The notes under the pieces are model-generated. The model ran no database searches, was not told the origin of the DNA, and saw only the letters and a program-made list of their open reading frames with translations. Below, piece by piece: positions 20,837-29,676 of a stretch of DNA of 42,582 bases; position 1 is the first letter of the stretch; the number at the start of each line of letters is the position of its first letter. Source of the DNA: Rikenellaceae bacterium (GTDB lineage: Bacteria > Bacteroidota > Bacteroidia > Bacteroidales > Rikenellaceae); contig JAFQJK010000008.1 of assembly GCA_017415005.1 (NCBI GenBank), positions 1-42,582 of the forward strand. Reading direction: 5' to 3'. The translations under genes and the position numbers were made by a program.

Positions 20837-20866
20837 GAGTGGGCCGAACATAAGTCCGGCCCACTC
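20837..20866 (+). terminator. Terminator after the GH116 gene
   Basis: A 10-bp perfect stem (20837-20846 with 20857-20866) with a 10-base loop lies 59 bases past the stop codon and is followed by the T-rich CATATTCTTT. Confidence 0.7.
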
Positions 20867-21080
20867 CATATTCTTTACGGTTACGGGCGCTCCCGTCCAG
20901 GCGGGGGTCGCCGCGCCGCATGCCGCCCGGGCATCGTCCGCAGGGACACTACATCCCGGACCATGCAGAACACAACGTACCGCATCTCCAAGGCAGTACG
21001 ATGCCCGGGAACCTCGCCCGCACACCTGTCGTCCACGCTTCGCGGCCAGGAAACGCGCCCAAGCATACACCATACTGACG

Positions 21081-21114
21081 AACGAGGAGGACCGCAATGC
21101 CGGCCCTCCTCGTT
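21081..21114 (-). terminator. Terminator after yaaA
   Basis: A 10-bp perfect stem (21081-21090 with 21105-21114) lies 16 bases past the yaaA stop codon. No strong T-tract follows on the minus strand. Confidence 0.55.
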
Positions 21115-21130
21115 CACTTGATGGCCGCCG

Positions 21131-21895
21131 CTACCGGGTGAAGACGTAATGCTCCTCGGTGGACAGCTTCTCGTTGAACGCATACCGGTTCCACCGAAAA
21201 TCGCGCAGAGCCTCGGGCGTAGCGATCCGCCCGAGCATCGCCTCACGGGCAAGCTCGCCTCCCGCAGGCTTCGAGTAAGCCCGCACCGACTGATAATCGC
21301 CGGCCGGCCGCTTATCCTTGAAATCGACGTCGATCACCCGCACCGACGCGGCCAGCTCATTCCGGTCGAAGGCCCCCATCACCTCGCGTGAGGAGAGGTT
21401 GATCACCACGCCTCCCGCCTTCCGGGCCTCCTCGACCAGCAGCGGCGTCAGCCTGGGCCGCCAGAACTCGTACAGACTCTGGCCCTGCATACCGCTCAGG
21501 CGCAGGTGGAAGTTGAGCCGATACTGCTTGATCCGGTCATAAGGGCGAAGCAACCCGTAGAGCGTCGAAACGATCCGCAGGTGAACCTGCGCATAGGCAC
21601 GTGTCGGAGCATCGAAAGCCGGGGCATCGAGACTGCGGTAGACCGCCCCGTTATAGGCGAGCACAGCCTGCTTGACCGGCGTCGCACGATCGTCGAAATG
21701 AACATACTGCTCATAGGTCTGGCGCGCCAGCTGGGGCGCCAGCTTGAGAATGCGCGCCAGCTCGTCGGCCGAGTAACGCTTCATGCGCAGGGCCAGGTCT
21801 TCGGCCTCGGCGGCAAACAGGGGCTCGGTGGCCTCGATACCCGGTTGTGCCGGGGACATATCCATCGTCTTGGCTGGTGATAGCAACAGGATCAT
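21131..21895 (-). CDS. yaaA: YaaA/DUF328 family peroxide stress protein
   Basis: YaaA proteins bind DNA and lower free iron during hydrogen peroxide stress in Escherichia coli, limiting Fenton damage. I chose ATG 21895, which gives the family-typical start MILLLSPAKTMD and 254 residues; the longer frame upstream is not conserved-looking. Further family motifs are YNGAVYRSLDAPAF, LYGLLRPYDRIKQYRL, LYEFWRP and the INLSSREV stretch. The C-terminus ends in RWNRYAFNEKLSTEEHYVF, also typical. The gene starts 37 bases after the pirin gene on the same strand, so both are probably cotranscribed, which fits a shared oxidative or iron stress role. Function is assigned by family. Confidence 0.9.
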   Translation of the reverse strand: MILLLSPAKTMDMSPAQPGIEATEPLFAAEAEDLALRMKRYSADELARILKLAPQLARQTYEQYVHFDDRATPVKQAVLAYNGAVYRSLDAPAFDAPTRAYAQVHLRIVSTLYGLLRPYDRIKQYRLNFHLRLSGMQGQSLYEFWRPRLTPLLVEEARKAGGVVINLSSREVMGAFDRNELAASVRVIDVDFKDKRPAGDYQSVRAYSKPAGGELAREAMLGRIATPEALRDFRWNRYAFNEKLSTEEHYVFTR

Positions 21896-21932
21896 AACAG
21901 ATGAGGAATTAATGAGTGTTCGGTTACGGGCG

Positions 21933-22652
21933 TCAACCGATGAAGGGTACCTCGACAAGCAGGACGCGGGCCTCGGTATAGGAGCGGATGCTGAACGACC
22001 TGGCATCGGTCACGCCGAGCCCGTCGCGGTAGGTGAGCGGCTCGCCGGCCACCTCGACGTCGCCCTCGATCACGAAAGCGTACACGCCATAGCTGATCGG
22101 CGACTTGAACTTATAGACCAGCTCCTTATCGGCATCCATGTCGGCCATCGAGAACCACACCTGCTGGTAAAGCCAGGCCGGCGTGTCATGGCCCGGATGC
22201 GGCGATATGAACGTACTGATCCGGTTACGGTGGATATAATCCGCGATCGACAGGTTCTCGTACCGCGGCTGCACATTCTCGAACTCGGGAATCACCCATA
22301 TCTGGAGAAAATTGGTCTCCTTATCTTTCTGCTCGTTGTACTCGCTGTGCTGCACGCCCGTGCCGGCGCTCATCACCTGGATCTCGCCCGGCCGGATCAC
22401 CGACACGTGGCCCATGCTGTCCCGGTGCTCGAGCGCGCCGCTGAGCGGGATCGAGACGATCTCCATATTGCGGTGCGGATGCAGGCCGAAACCCATGCCC
22501 GGCGCCACCACGTCGTCGTTGAGCACCCGGAGGGCTCCGAAGTTGACCCGGGCCGGATCGTAATAGTCCGCAAAGCTGAACGTATGGTGGGTTTGCAGCC
22601 AGCCGTGATCGAAATAACCCCGCGTGGGGGCTTTATGCAAAATAGTCTTCAT
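21933..22652 (-). CDS. Pirin family bicupin protein
   Basis: The 239-residue length and the double cupin fold match bacterial pirins such as YhhW, some of which oxidise quercetin while others act as redox sensors. The N-terminal cupin carries the metal ligands His58, His60, His102 and Glu104 (in GLHPHRNMEIVS and GTGVQHSEYN), the same set as in human pirin. Iron is therefore the expected metal. The second cupin (about 135-239) lacks these ligands. The start MKTILHKAPTRGYFDHGWLQTHHTFSFADYYDP is the standard pirin opening. It leads a two-gene unit with yaaA. Natural substrate is unknown. Confidence 0.92.
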   Translation of the reverse strand: MKTILHKAPTRGYFDHGWLQTHHTFSFADYYDPARVNFGALRVLNDDVVAPGMGFGLHPHRNMEIVSIPLSGALEHRDSMGHVSVIRPGEIQVMSAGTGVQHSEYNEQKDKETNFLQIWVIPEFENVQPRYENLSIADYIHRNRISTFISPHPGHDTPAWLYQQVWFSMADMDADKELVYKFKSPISYGVYAFVIEGDVEVAGEPLTYRDGLGVTDARSFSIRSYTEARVLLVEVPFIG

Positions 22653-22782
22653 GGCGATAGAATTTCCCCTTTATACAACAAAGAGCCTGCCAATCAGCAA
22701 AAGAGGCCCGGCCCGCTGGCTGCCGCGTGCCTCATGGCAGCCAGGAAAACCGGGCACCCCGGACGAAAAGAAAATTTATGCG

Positions 22783-22790
22783 TACCTTCG
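22783..22790 (+). promoter_or_regulatory. Possible promoter for the DNA glycosylase operon
   Basis: TACCTTCG differs from TAnnTTTG at one base and follows an A/T-rich stretch (AAAATTTATG). It lies 76 bases before the glycosylase start. Confidence 0.4.
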
Positions 22791-22866
22791 TCCCCGGCGC
22801 CCCCGCACACGACACCGGCACTGCGCCGGACCATAGGCCGAAACGGCGCCGCACACACCCGACCGT

Positions 22867-23367
22867 ATGGAAACAGACCTGATCGAAAGCTTCGCCCCGA
22901 TCGCCGACGAGCACAGCCGGCTGCTCATCCTCGGCACGATGCCGGGCGTCCGCTCGCTCCAGAAGCAGGAGTATTACGGCCACCCGCGCAATGCGTTCTG
23001 GCCGCTGATCGCCGAGCTCACCGGCCACCGGCCGAGCGACGATTACGCCGCCAAGACCGCCATGCTGCACGAGGCGCGGATCGCGCTCTGGGACGTCTGC
23101 CGCGAATGCCGCCGCGAAGGCAGCCTCGACAGCAATATCCGGGGCGAGCGGCCCAATGCCATCGCAGCGCTGATCGCCCGCCACCCCGCCATCCGGGCCG
23201 TCGCCTTCAACGGGCAGCCCGCAGCCAGGCTGTTCAGGCGCCACATCGGCACGATCGACGGACGCGAGCTCGACTACCTGGTCCTGCCGTCGACCAGTCC
23301 CGCCTATGCCATACCGTTCGAACGCAAGCTCGCCGGATGGCGGGCTATCCTGCCCTACCTCACTTAA
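22867..23367 (+). CDS. Uracil-DNA glycosylase superfamily, family 6 (hypoxanthine-DNA glycosylase type)
   Basis: This 166-residue cytoplasmic enzyme should remove deaminated bases, most likely hypoxanthine, from DNA. Motif A reads GTMPGVRSL (residues 23-31), followed by KQEYYGHPRNAFWPLI with Asn42, the catalytic-type Asn of the hypoxanthine-DNA glycosylase family. The central LWDVCRECRREGSLDSNI motif and the C-terminal LPSTSPA motif are also typical of this family rather than of Mug or Ung. Its stop lies 16 bases before the PAP2 gene on the same strand, so the two probably form an operon, although their functions are not obviously related. Activity on uracil versus hypoxanthine cannot be settled by reading. 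Confidence 0.88.
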   Translation: METDLIESFAPIADEHSRLLILGTMPGVRSLQKQEYYGHPRNAFWPLIAELTGHRPSDDYAAKTAMLHEARIALWDVCRECRREGSLDSNIRGERPNAIAALIARHPAIRAVAFNGQPAARLFRRHIGTIDGRELDYLVLPSTSPAYAIPFERKLAGWRAILPYLT

Positions 23368-23383
23368 CCCCTGGAACCCTGCC

Positions 23384-23947
23384 ATGAAAACACTGCTTGC
23401 CACGCTGCTCTGCCTCGTCTGCTGCCTACCCTGCCGCGCACAGCTCGACCTCTTCGACCACAAGGGCGAGGGAGGCGTCGAGATCGCCGGCGACTATACG
23501 CGGCTCCTGCTCCCGGCCGCCGGGCTGATCGGTTCGCTCGCGGCCAGAGACTATAAGGGAACGCTGCAGTTCGGACTGGGCTGCGCCACGAACCTCGCCG
23601 TCTCGACCATCCTGAAGTACGCCATCAACAAACCGCGCCCGCACGGCAACGGCAGCCGGGCGTTCCCGTCGGGGCACGTCTCAATCGCATTCCAGGGCGC
23701 CGCGTTCATCCAGCGCCGCTACGGATGGAAGTTCGGCATTCCGGCCTACGCACTGGCGGCCTTCACGGGCTGGACCCGCCTCTATGCCAAACAGCACGAC
23801 ATCTGGGACGTTCTGGCCGGAGCGGCCATCGGCGTGGGAAGCAGCTATATCTTCACGAAGCCTTACAAAAAGAGACGGGCGGAGATCGTGTTCGCCCCGT
23901 CGTATGCCGGCGGAGCCTTCAGGCTCTATGCGGGCATCACCTTCTGA
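23384..23947 (+). CDS. PAP2 family phosphatase, secreted or membrane-associated
   Basis: I chose ATG 23384 because it opens a signal peptide (MKTLLATLLCLVCCLPCRAQ); the mature protein is about 167 residues. The three-part acid phosphatase signature is complete: KX6RP at Lys78-Arg85-Pro86, SGH at 96-98 and RX5HX3D at Arg132, His138 and Asp142. PAP2 enzymes dephosphorylate lipids such as undecaprenyl diphosphate, phosphatidate or lipid A in the periplasm. Hydrophobic segments at about 41-55, 62-78, 115-130 and 142-158 suggest membrane contact. It follows the DNA glycosylase by 16 bases and ends before the hairpin at 23974. The substrate is unknown. Confidence 0.9.
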   Translation: MKTLLATLLCLVCCLPCRAQLDLFDHKGEGGVEIAGDYTRLLLPAAGLIGSLAARDYKGTLQFGLGCATNLAVSTILKYAINKPRPHGNGSRAFPSGHVSIAFQGAAFIQRRYGWKFGIPAYALAAFTGWTRLYAKQHDIWDVLAGAAIGVGSSYIFTKPYKKRRAEIVFAPSYAGGAFRLYAGITF

Positions 23948-23973
23948 GGTACCGGCCGAGATAGGCGCCGACC

Positions 23974-24006
23974 GACGCCGCAGCTCCGGACAGGAGCTGC
24001 GGCGTC
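23974..24006 (+). terminator. Terminator-like hairpin after the PAP2 gene
   Basis: A perfect 14-bp stem (23974-23987 with 23993-24006) with a 5-base loop lies 26 bases past the stop. No T-run follows. Confidence 0.6.
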
Positions 24007-24182
24007 GCTGTACAGACAGGCATGACAGGGACCGGCGGCTCCCGGCCCCACCGGAGCCGCAAAAGCACGGCCGCGTGACGAAAATCGGCCGGGCAGACGG
24101 ATAGTCGGGCCATGCGGCGGGTTTTGCGCGATATTTGCAATAACGGGTGACACAAACGGAATCAACATTAAACCTTAACGTT

Positions 24183-24770
24183 ATGGATAACTTCTTTCAA
24201 TCGCAGATCGAGAACTCGAAAAAAGCGGTCAAGTACTGGTGGCTGCTGCTGTTGCTGGGTATCGCCATTTTCGTCACCGGCGTCGTCGTCTTCGCCTTCC
24301 CGGCCGAAAGCTACCTGAGCATGGCGCTCGTCTTCGGGCTGTTGATGCTCTTCTCGGGCGTCTTCCAGGTCGTGCTGGCCGGATCGAACAAGAATTACGT
24401 GACGGGGCGCGGGTGGATGCTCGCGGGCGGCATCATCGAGATCCTGCTCGGCCTGATCCTCTCGTTCAACGTCGCGCTGTCGGCCGCCACGCTGCCCATC
24501 TTCCTCGGCTTCTGGCTGCTGTTCCGCAGCTTCAGCCTGATCGGGCTCGGCAGCGACATGAGCTCGGCAGGTATCGGCGGATCGGGCTGGACGATCTTCA
24601 CTGCGATCCTGCTCCTGATCTGTTCGATCATCATCCTCGCCCAACCGTATATTTTCGGCGTACAGATGGTCGTGATCTGGGTCGGTATCTCACTGCTGAT
24701 GGCCGGCATCTCGACCTCGGTGTTCGCCGTCCAGTTGCGCAGCGTACACAAGCATTTCAACAAGATGTAA
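24183..24770 (+). CDS. DUF308/HdeD-family membrane protein
   Basis: I chose ATG 24183 (MDNFFQSQIENSKKAVKYWW), giving 195 residues; a GTG at 24147 would add 12 residues. Six hydrophobic segments are visible in three helix pairs (for example LLLLLGIAIFVTGVVVFAF, MALVFGLLMLFSGVFQVVL, GWMLAGGIIEILLGLILSF and a last pair ending at SVFAVQL). This is the pattern of HdeD-like DUF308 proteins of the inner membrane, linked to acid resistance in enterobacteria. The role in Bacteroidales is not known. It is a single-gene unit followed by the strong hairpin at 24787. A near-match promoter, GATATTTG, lies at about 24130. Confidence 0.82.
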   Translation: MDNFFQSQIENSKKAVKYWWLLLLLGIAIFVTGVVVFAFPAESYLSMALVFGLLMLFSGVFQVVLAGSNKNYVTGRGWMLAGGIIEILLGLILSFNVALSAATLPIFLGFWLLFRSFSLIGLGSDMSSAGIGGSGWTIFTAILLLICSIIILAQPYIFGVQMVVIWVGISLLMAGISTSVFAVQLRSVHKHFNKM

Positions 24771-24786
24771 ACCGGCCTCCCGGTAA

Positions 24787-24829
24787 AAACGACAAAGGCG
24801 GCGCCATCGTGGCGCCGCCTTTGTCGTTT
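24787..24829. terminator. Long bidirectional terminator hairpin
   Basis: A perfect 20-bp inverted repeat (24787-24806 with 24810-24829) closes on a 3-base loop between the convergent DUF308 and DUF4185 genes. A-run and T-run at the two ends allow termination in both directions. Confidence 0.85.
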
Positions 24830-24841
24830 CCGGTCCGTCCG

Positions 24842-26263
24842 CTACTCCTCCTGCGCAAGATCGACCTTCATCAGGAACACGTTGTAGAGGGGATCCCACT
24901 GCGAGAATGACAGGTACATGGCCGGCCCGTCGAGCTGCAACGGATGGATGAAACCGCCGTACAGCTTGGGGTAATCGGCCTCGTCGACGATCATCCGCTC
25001 CTCGCTCCAGGGACCTGTCGGCTCGGGAGCGTCGCGCATGACCATCCGCTGCTTGATCTCGTTGTAGTAGACCGTGATCCAACGGCCGAAATACCGGTGG
25101 TAGACCAGCGTGGGCTCGGCATACATCTCGTCGGTATAGTTGCCGAACAGCGGCGAAGCGAGCAGCTCGTCGCCGACCAGCCAGCCGCGTGTCGCATTCC
25201 AGTACTGGTAGCGGTCGGGACGCAGGATATCGGCCCCCTTGAAGCGGGCCAGGTAAGGCAGCCCCCGGCGGCCGATGATCGAACCCATCGCGTAGATCCA
25301 TTCGCCCTCCTCCCAAAGCGCGACCTGCGCAAAGCGGCTCGACGCCGAGAAGACGTTTTTGTGCAGGGTCCAGGTCTGTCCGCCGTCGGTCGAAGTGGCA
25401 TAGCCCGAATAGTTGGTCAGCCAGCGGGGATTCCACGCCTTGACATTCATATAGTGGACATAGTCGGTGCCACCGATACGGATGGCCGCCGTGGGGATCG
25501 ACGACCAGTCGCCGTTGCCCGATACGTCGTGCGCGCTGTAAATGATCTCTTTGGCGTTACCGGGTGTATCGCAGACCATATCGTCGAAGCTCAGGCCGTT
25601 GGACATATCGGTATCGGTACTGAAAGCCAGCACGTTCGACCGCCAATCGGGCGTATAGCCGGGACGCCAGTCGCGCCCGTAGGTATCGCCGAAGAGGATA
25701 CCCACCTTGTTGCCGCCCATGCGCCAGTAAATACCGAGGTCCGAACCCCCGATATTGTAGCGCGTATGGGTCTGGTTGGGGTTGGGATAGCTCTCTCCCG
25801 CAGGCGTGGCGCCCGTCATGCGCGAAACGATCGCCGCTCCCGTCGGATAGACCGACGGACCGGCCACAGCGACCGTGAGCGTCGCCTCATCGCCGGTATT
25901 GCCATTCTCATCGACCGGCGCAAAACGGAACGAGACCCCCAGACGCGCATCCTCCTCGGTCAGCACATACGAAAAGGCGCGCTTGCCGGCCACGAAGCTC
26001 TCCGCTGCCAGATTGTCGAGCGTCGCTGCCAACTCCGTGCCCCGGTATTTGGCGACCGTCACCCATTTGAGGTGGGTCGCATCGTTCACGCCGACCGACG
26101 TCGACACGTTCGCACCCGCCCCTTTGACCGCCACCGAGGAGGGCGTCAGCGTGACCACGATATCCTTGGCATAATTCCCATCGGAGCCGTCCCCTCCCGA
26201 CGATTCGGATTTGCCGCAAGCGGCCAGTAAGAAAACAACGCACAGTAACTTCAACATTTTCAT
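24842..26263 (-). CDS. DUF4185 (GH183-like) lipoprotein with N-terminal extra domain
   Basis: This 473-residue protein has a clear lipobox (LLAAC, Cys16) and a Gly/Ser/Asp-rich linker, so it is probably displayed on a membrane surface. Residues about 33-132 look like a small beta-sandwich (DIVVTLTPSSVAVKGAG...). The DUF4185 domain runs from about 140 to the end. DUF4185 founded family GH183, whose studied members are endo-D-arabinofuranases acting on mycobacterial arabinan. Two aspartates 18 residues apart, Asp175 (GSDLGIYWR) and Asp193 (FGDT), are shared with the paralogue at 41048 and are plausible catalytic residues (inference). Other shared motifs are WRSNVLAFS.DTD and RWLTN. It is a single-gene unit; the sugar is unproven. 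Confidence 0.85.
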   Translation of the reverse strand: MKMLKLLCVVFLLAACGKSESSGGDGSDGNYAKDIVVTLTPSSVAVKGAGANVSTSVGVNDATHLKWVTVAKYRGTELAATLDNLAAESFVAGKRAFSYVLTEEDARLGVSFRFAPVDENGNTGDEATLTVAVAGPSVYPTGAAIVSRMTGATPAGESYPNPNQTHTRYNIGGSDLGIYWRMGGNKVGILFGDTYGRDWRPGYTPDWRSNVLAFSTDTDMSNGLSFDDMVCDTPGNAKEIIYSAHDVSGNGDWSSIPTAAIRIGGTDYVHYMNVKAWNPRWLTNYSGYATSTDGGQTWTLHKNVFSASSRFAQVALWEEGEWIYAMGSIIGRRGLPYLARFKGADILRPDRYQYWNATRGWLVGDELLASPLFGNYTDEMYAEPTLVYHRYFGRWITVYYNEIKQRMVMRDAPEPTGPWSEERMIVDEADYPKLYGGFIHPLQLDGPAMYLSFSQWDPLYNVFLMKVDLAQEE

Positions 26264-26643
26264 ATAATAACAGGTTTATTGTTTCGATCCGACTCCGTTT
26301 CCAGGCAGCACGGCAGGGAGCGGCGCAGCCAACCGCACCCGTACGCCGGGCCGTATCACCCCAATCCAATAACGTCCGAAACGGCTTTTCCGTATCACAT
26401 ACGGACAGAATCGAGCGGGTAAAATTAGCATTATTTTCGGAAGTATTGCACAAAACAGGCAAGGGAGACGGCGATTTTCGACTTTCCGACGCGAAGGCTG
26501 TGGACATTAAAATAAAGATTATTAACTTTGTAAAATTGAATAACCCGGTCGATCACCAGTATTTATAGCATATAAAGAAACCTTTCTGTCCCGATCTACG
26601 GACAGACTCCCCGCACGGCAAAACGGGGAAAGTGCAGACCTGT
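26264..26643. other. Divergent intergenic region, DUF4185 lipoprotein and cysQ
   Basis: No gene is seen in these 380 bases. The right half (about 26400-26580) is A/T-rich for this genome and should hold the promoters of both divergent units. The cysQ promoter element is clear. For the DUF4185 gene only a weak minus-strand TAATTTTA (26420-26427) was found. Confidence 0.5.
26523..26530 (+). promoter_or_regulatory. Promoter -7 element of the sulfate activation operon
   Basis: TAACTTTG matches TAnnTTTG exactly in an A/T-rich setting. It leaves a leader of about 107 bases before cysQ. No clear -33 box or operator is recognised. Confidence 0.55.
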
Positions 26644-27479
<836 letters not shown>

Positions 27480-27483
<4 letters not shown>

Positions 27484-29039
27484 CGTTCGACATCATTTTC
27501 GTCCTGCTGGCCCTCGCCGGAATGGTCGCCGCGCTGATCTTCGACAAGATGCGCCCGGGTATGATCCTTTTCTCGGTGGTCATCCTGTTCCTCTGCGCCG
27601 GCATCCTCACACCCAAAGAGGTACTGGAAGGATTCAGCAACAAGGGCATGATCACCGTGGCCATGCTCTTCCTCGTCAGCGAAGGCGTACGCCAGAGCGG
27701 AGCGCTTGGCCAGGTCATCAAGCGGCTGCTGCCCACAGGCCGGAAAACCTCGGTGCTCAAGGCCCAGGTCCGCCTGCTGCCCTCGATCGCCGCGATCTCG
27801 GCCTTCCTGAACAACACGCCTGTCGTGGTGATCTTCGCCCCGATCATCAAGCACTGGGCGAAGAAGGTCAACCTGCCCGCCACCAAGTTCCTCATCCCGC
27901 TCTCGTACGCCACGATCCTCGGCGGTATCTGCACGCTGATCGGGACCTCGACCAACCTCGTGGTCCACGGCATGATCCTCGAGTCGGGGCATGAAGGGTT
28001 CACGATGTTCGAGCTCGGCAAGGTGGGCATTTTCATCGCCATCGCCGGCATCCTCTACATGTGGTTCTTCGCCGGACGGCTGCTGCCCGACTCACGCCCC
28101 GACCCGGCCGCCGACGAGATCGGCGAGGAGGCCGTGGAGGAGAAAATGCACCGCGTCGAAGCGGTGATCGGCCCCCGCTTCCCCGGGATCAACAAGACGC
28201 TCGCCACATTCGACTTCCACCGTAAGTACGGCGCGACGGTCAAGGAGATCCGCCGCGGCGGCAAGAGCATCACGGCCGACATCGACCAGACCGAGCTCCG
28301 CGAAGGCGATACGCTCATCCTGCTGGCCGACAGCTCGTTCATCCCCACATGGGGCGACTCGTCGGTCTTCATCATCCTGACCAACGGCGACGAGCACGAC
28401 AAGCTGCCCAGCAAGCGCAAGCGCTGGTTCGCCCTCACGCTGCTCATCCTGATGATCATCGGGGCCACCGTGGGCGAGCTGCCCGCCACGAAGGAGGCCT
28501 TCCCCAATATCCGGCTCGACATGTTCTTCTTCGTGGCCGTGACGACCGTCATCATGGCGTGGACCAAGCTCTTCCCGCCACGCAAATACACCAAATACAT
28601 CTCGTGGGACATCCTGATCACGATCGCCTGCGCGTTCGCCATCAGCCGCGCGATGGAGAACTCGGGCTTCGCCGACCTCACGGCCCGCTACATCATCGGG
28701 CTGGCCGACGACTTCGGCCCCGTCGCGCTGCTGGCCGTGATCTTCATCATCACCAACCTGTTCACCGAGCTGATCACCAACAACGCCGCGGCGGCGCTTG
28801 CCTTCCCGATCGCACTGTCGGTCGCCAACCAGCTCGGGGTCAACCCCACGCCGTTCTTCGTCACGATCTGCATGGCCGCCTCGGCCTCGTTCTCGACCCC
28901 GATCGGCTACCAGACCAACCTGATCGTGCAGGGTATCGGCAACTACAAGTTCACCGACTTCGTGCGTGTCGGCCTGCCGCTCAACATCATCGTATTTTTT
29001 ATTTCCGTGTTTTTGATCCCGATCTTCTGGGAGTTCTAA
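27480..29039 (+). CDS. SLC13/DASS-type transporter with single TrkA-C domain, probable sulfate permease
   Basis: The start ATG at 27480 overlaps the cysQ stop by four bases. The 519-residue protein has two halves of membrane helices around a cytoplasmic TrkA-C/RCK_C domain at about 223-290. Each half has the paired DASS motifs: NNTPVVVIFAP and LIGTSTNLVV in the first, TNNAAAALAFPIA and STPIGYQTNLIV in the second. SAC1-like sulfate transporters in this family often carry two TrkA-C domains; only one is visible here. The position between cysQ and cysC suggests that sulfate is the substrate, which is inference from context. It would use a Na+ or H+ gradient in the inner membrane. Confidence 0.88.
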
Positions 29040-29049
29040 CCGCACAACC

Positions 29050-29661
29050 ATGAACGACAACCATATCTACCCGATTTTCGACCGGATGCTCGGCCGTGCC
29101 GACAAGGAGCGGCTCCTCGGCCAGCGCGGCGCGATGATCTGGTTCACAGGCCTCTCGGGTTCGGGCAAGAGCACCGTGGCCATCGCCCTCGAGCGCGAGC
29201 TCCAGCGGCGCGGCCTCGTATGCCGTATCCTCGACGGCGACAACATCCGCACGGGGATCAACGCCGGGCTCGGATTCTCGGCCGAAGACCGCGTCGAGAA
29301 CATCCGCCGCATCGCCGAGGTCGGCCGCCTGTTCGTCGATACGGGCATCATCACGATCGCCGCCTTCGTCAGCCCGACCAACGAGCTGCGCGAGCTGGCC
29401 TCGCGGATCATCGGCCCCAACGACTTCATCGAGATCTACGTCGACACACCGCTCGAAGTGTGCGAGCAACGCGACGTGAAGGGTCTATACGCCAAGGCGC
29501 GCCGCGGCGAGGTGAAGGAGTTCACCGGTATCAGCGCGCCGTTCGAAGCCCCCGAAAACCCCGCCCTGCGGCTCGACACCTCGCGCCTCCCGGTCGGGGA
29601 ATCGGTCGGCCGGCTGCTCGAGCTGATCCTGCCGCGCGTCACGCTCAACGGAAAAGCATAA
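29050..29661 (+). CDS. cysC: Adenylylsulfate kinase (APS kinase)
   Basis: CysC phosphorylates APS at the 3' position with ATP to form PAPS. The 203-residue protein has the P-loop GLSGSGKS at residues 34-41, followed by [17 protein letters not shown], the APS-binding region, and the [13 protein letters not shown] helix. The lid region contains [28 protein letters not shown], typical of APS kinases. It is a stand-alone kinase, not fused to CysN as in some bacteria. Gaps of 10 and 15 bases to its neighbours support one operon. PAPS made here can feed either reduction or sulfotransfer, and no PAPS reductase is seen in this window. Confidence 0.95.
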   Translation: MNDNHIYPIFDRMLGRADKERLLGQRGAMIWFTGLSGSGKSTVAIALERELQRRGLVCRILDGDNIRTGINAGLGFSAEDRVENIRRIAEVGRLFVDTGIITIAAFVSPTNELRELASRIIGPNDFIEIYVDTPLEVCEQRDVKGLYAKARRGEVKEFTGISAPFEAPENPALRLDTSRLPVGESVGRLLELILPRVTLNGKA

Positions 29662-29676
29662 TACAACAAACACGAT

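Larger units (their letters stand above)
20778..21130. other. Gene-free stretch between convergent GH116 and yaaA
   Basis: No credible coding frame lies in these 353 bases. Both ends carry terminator-like hairpins, one for each flanking gene. The middle, about 20880-21070, is GC-rich with no recognisable element. Confidence 0.5.
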
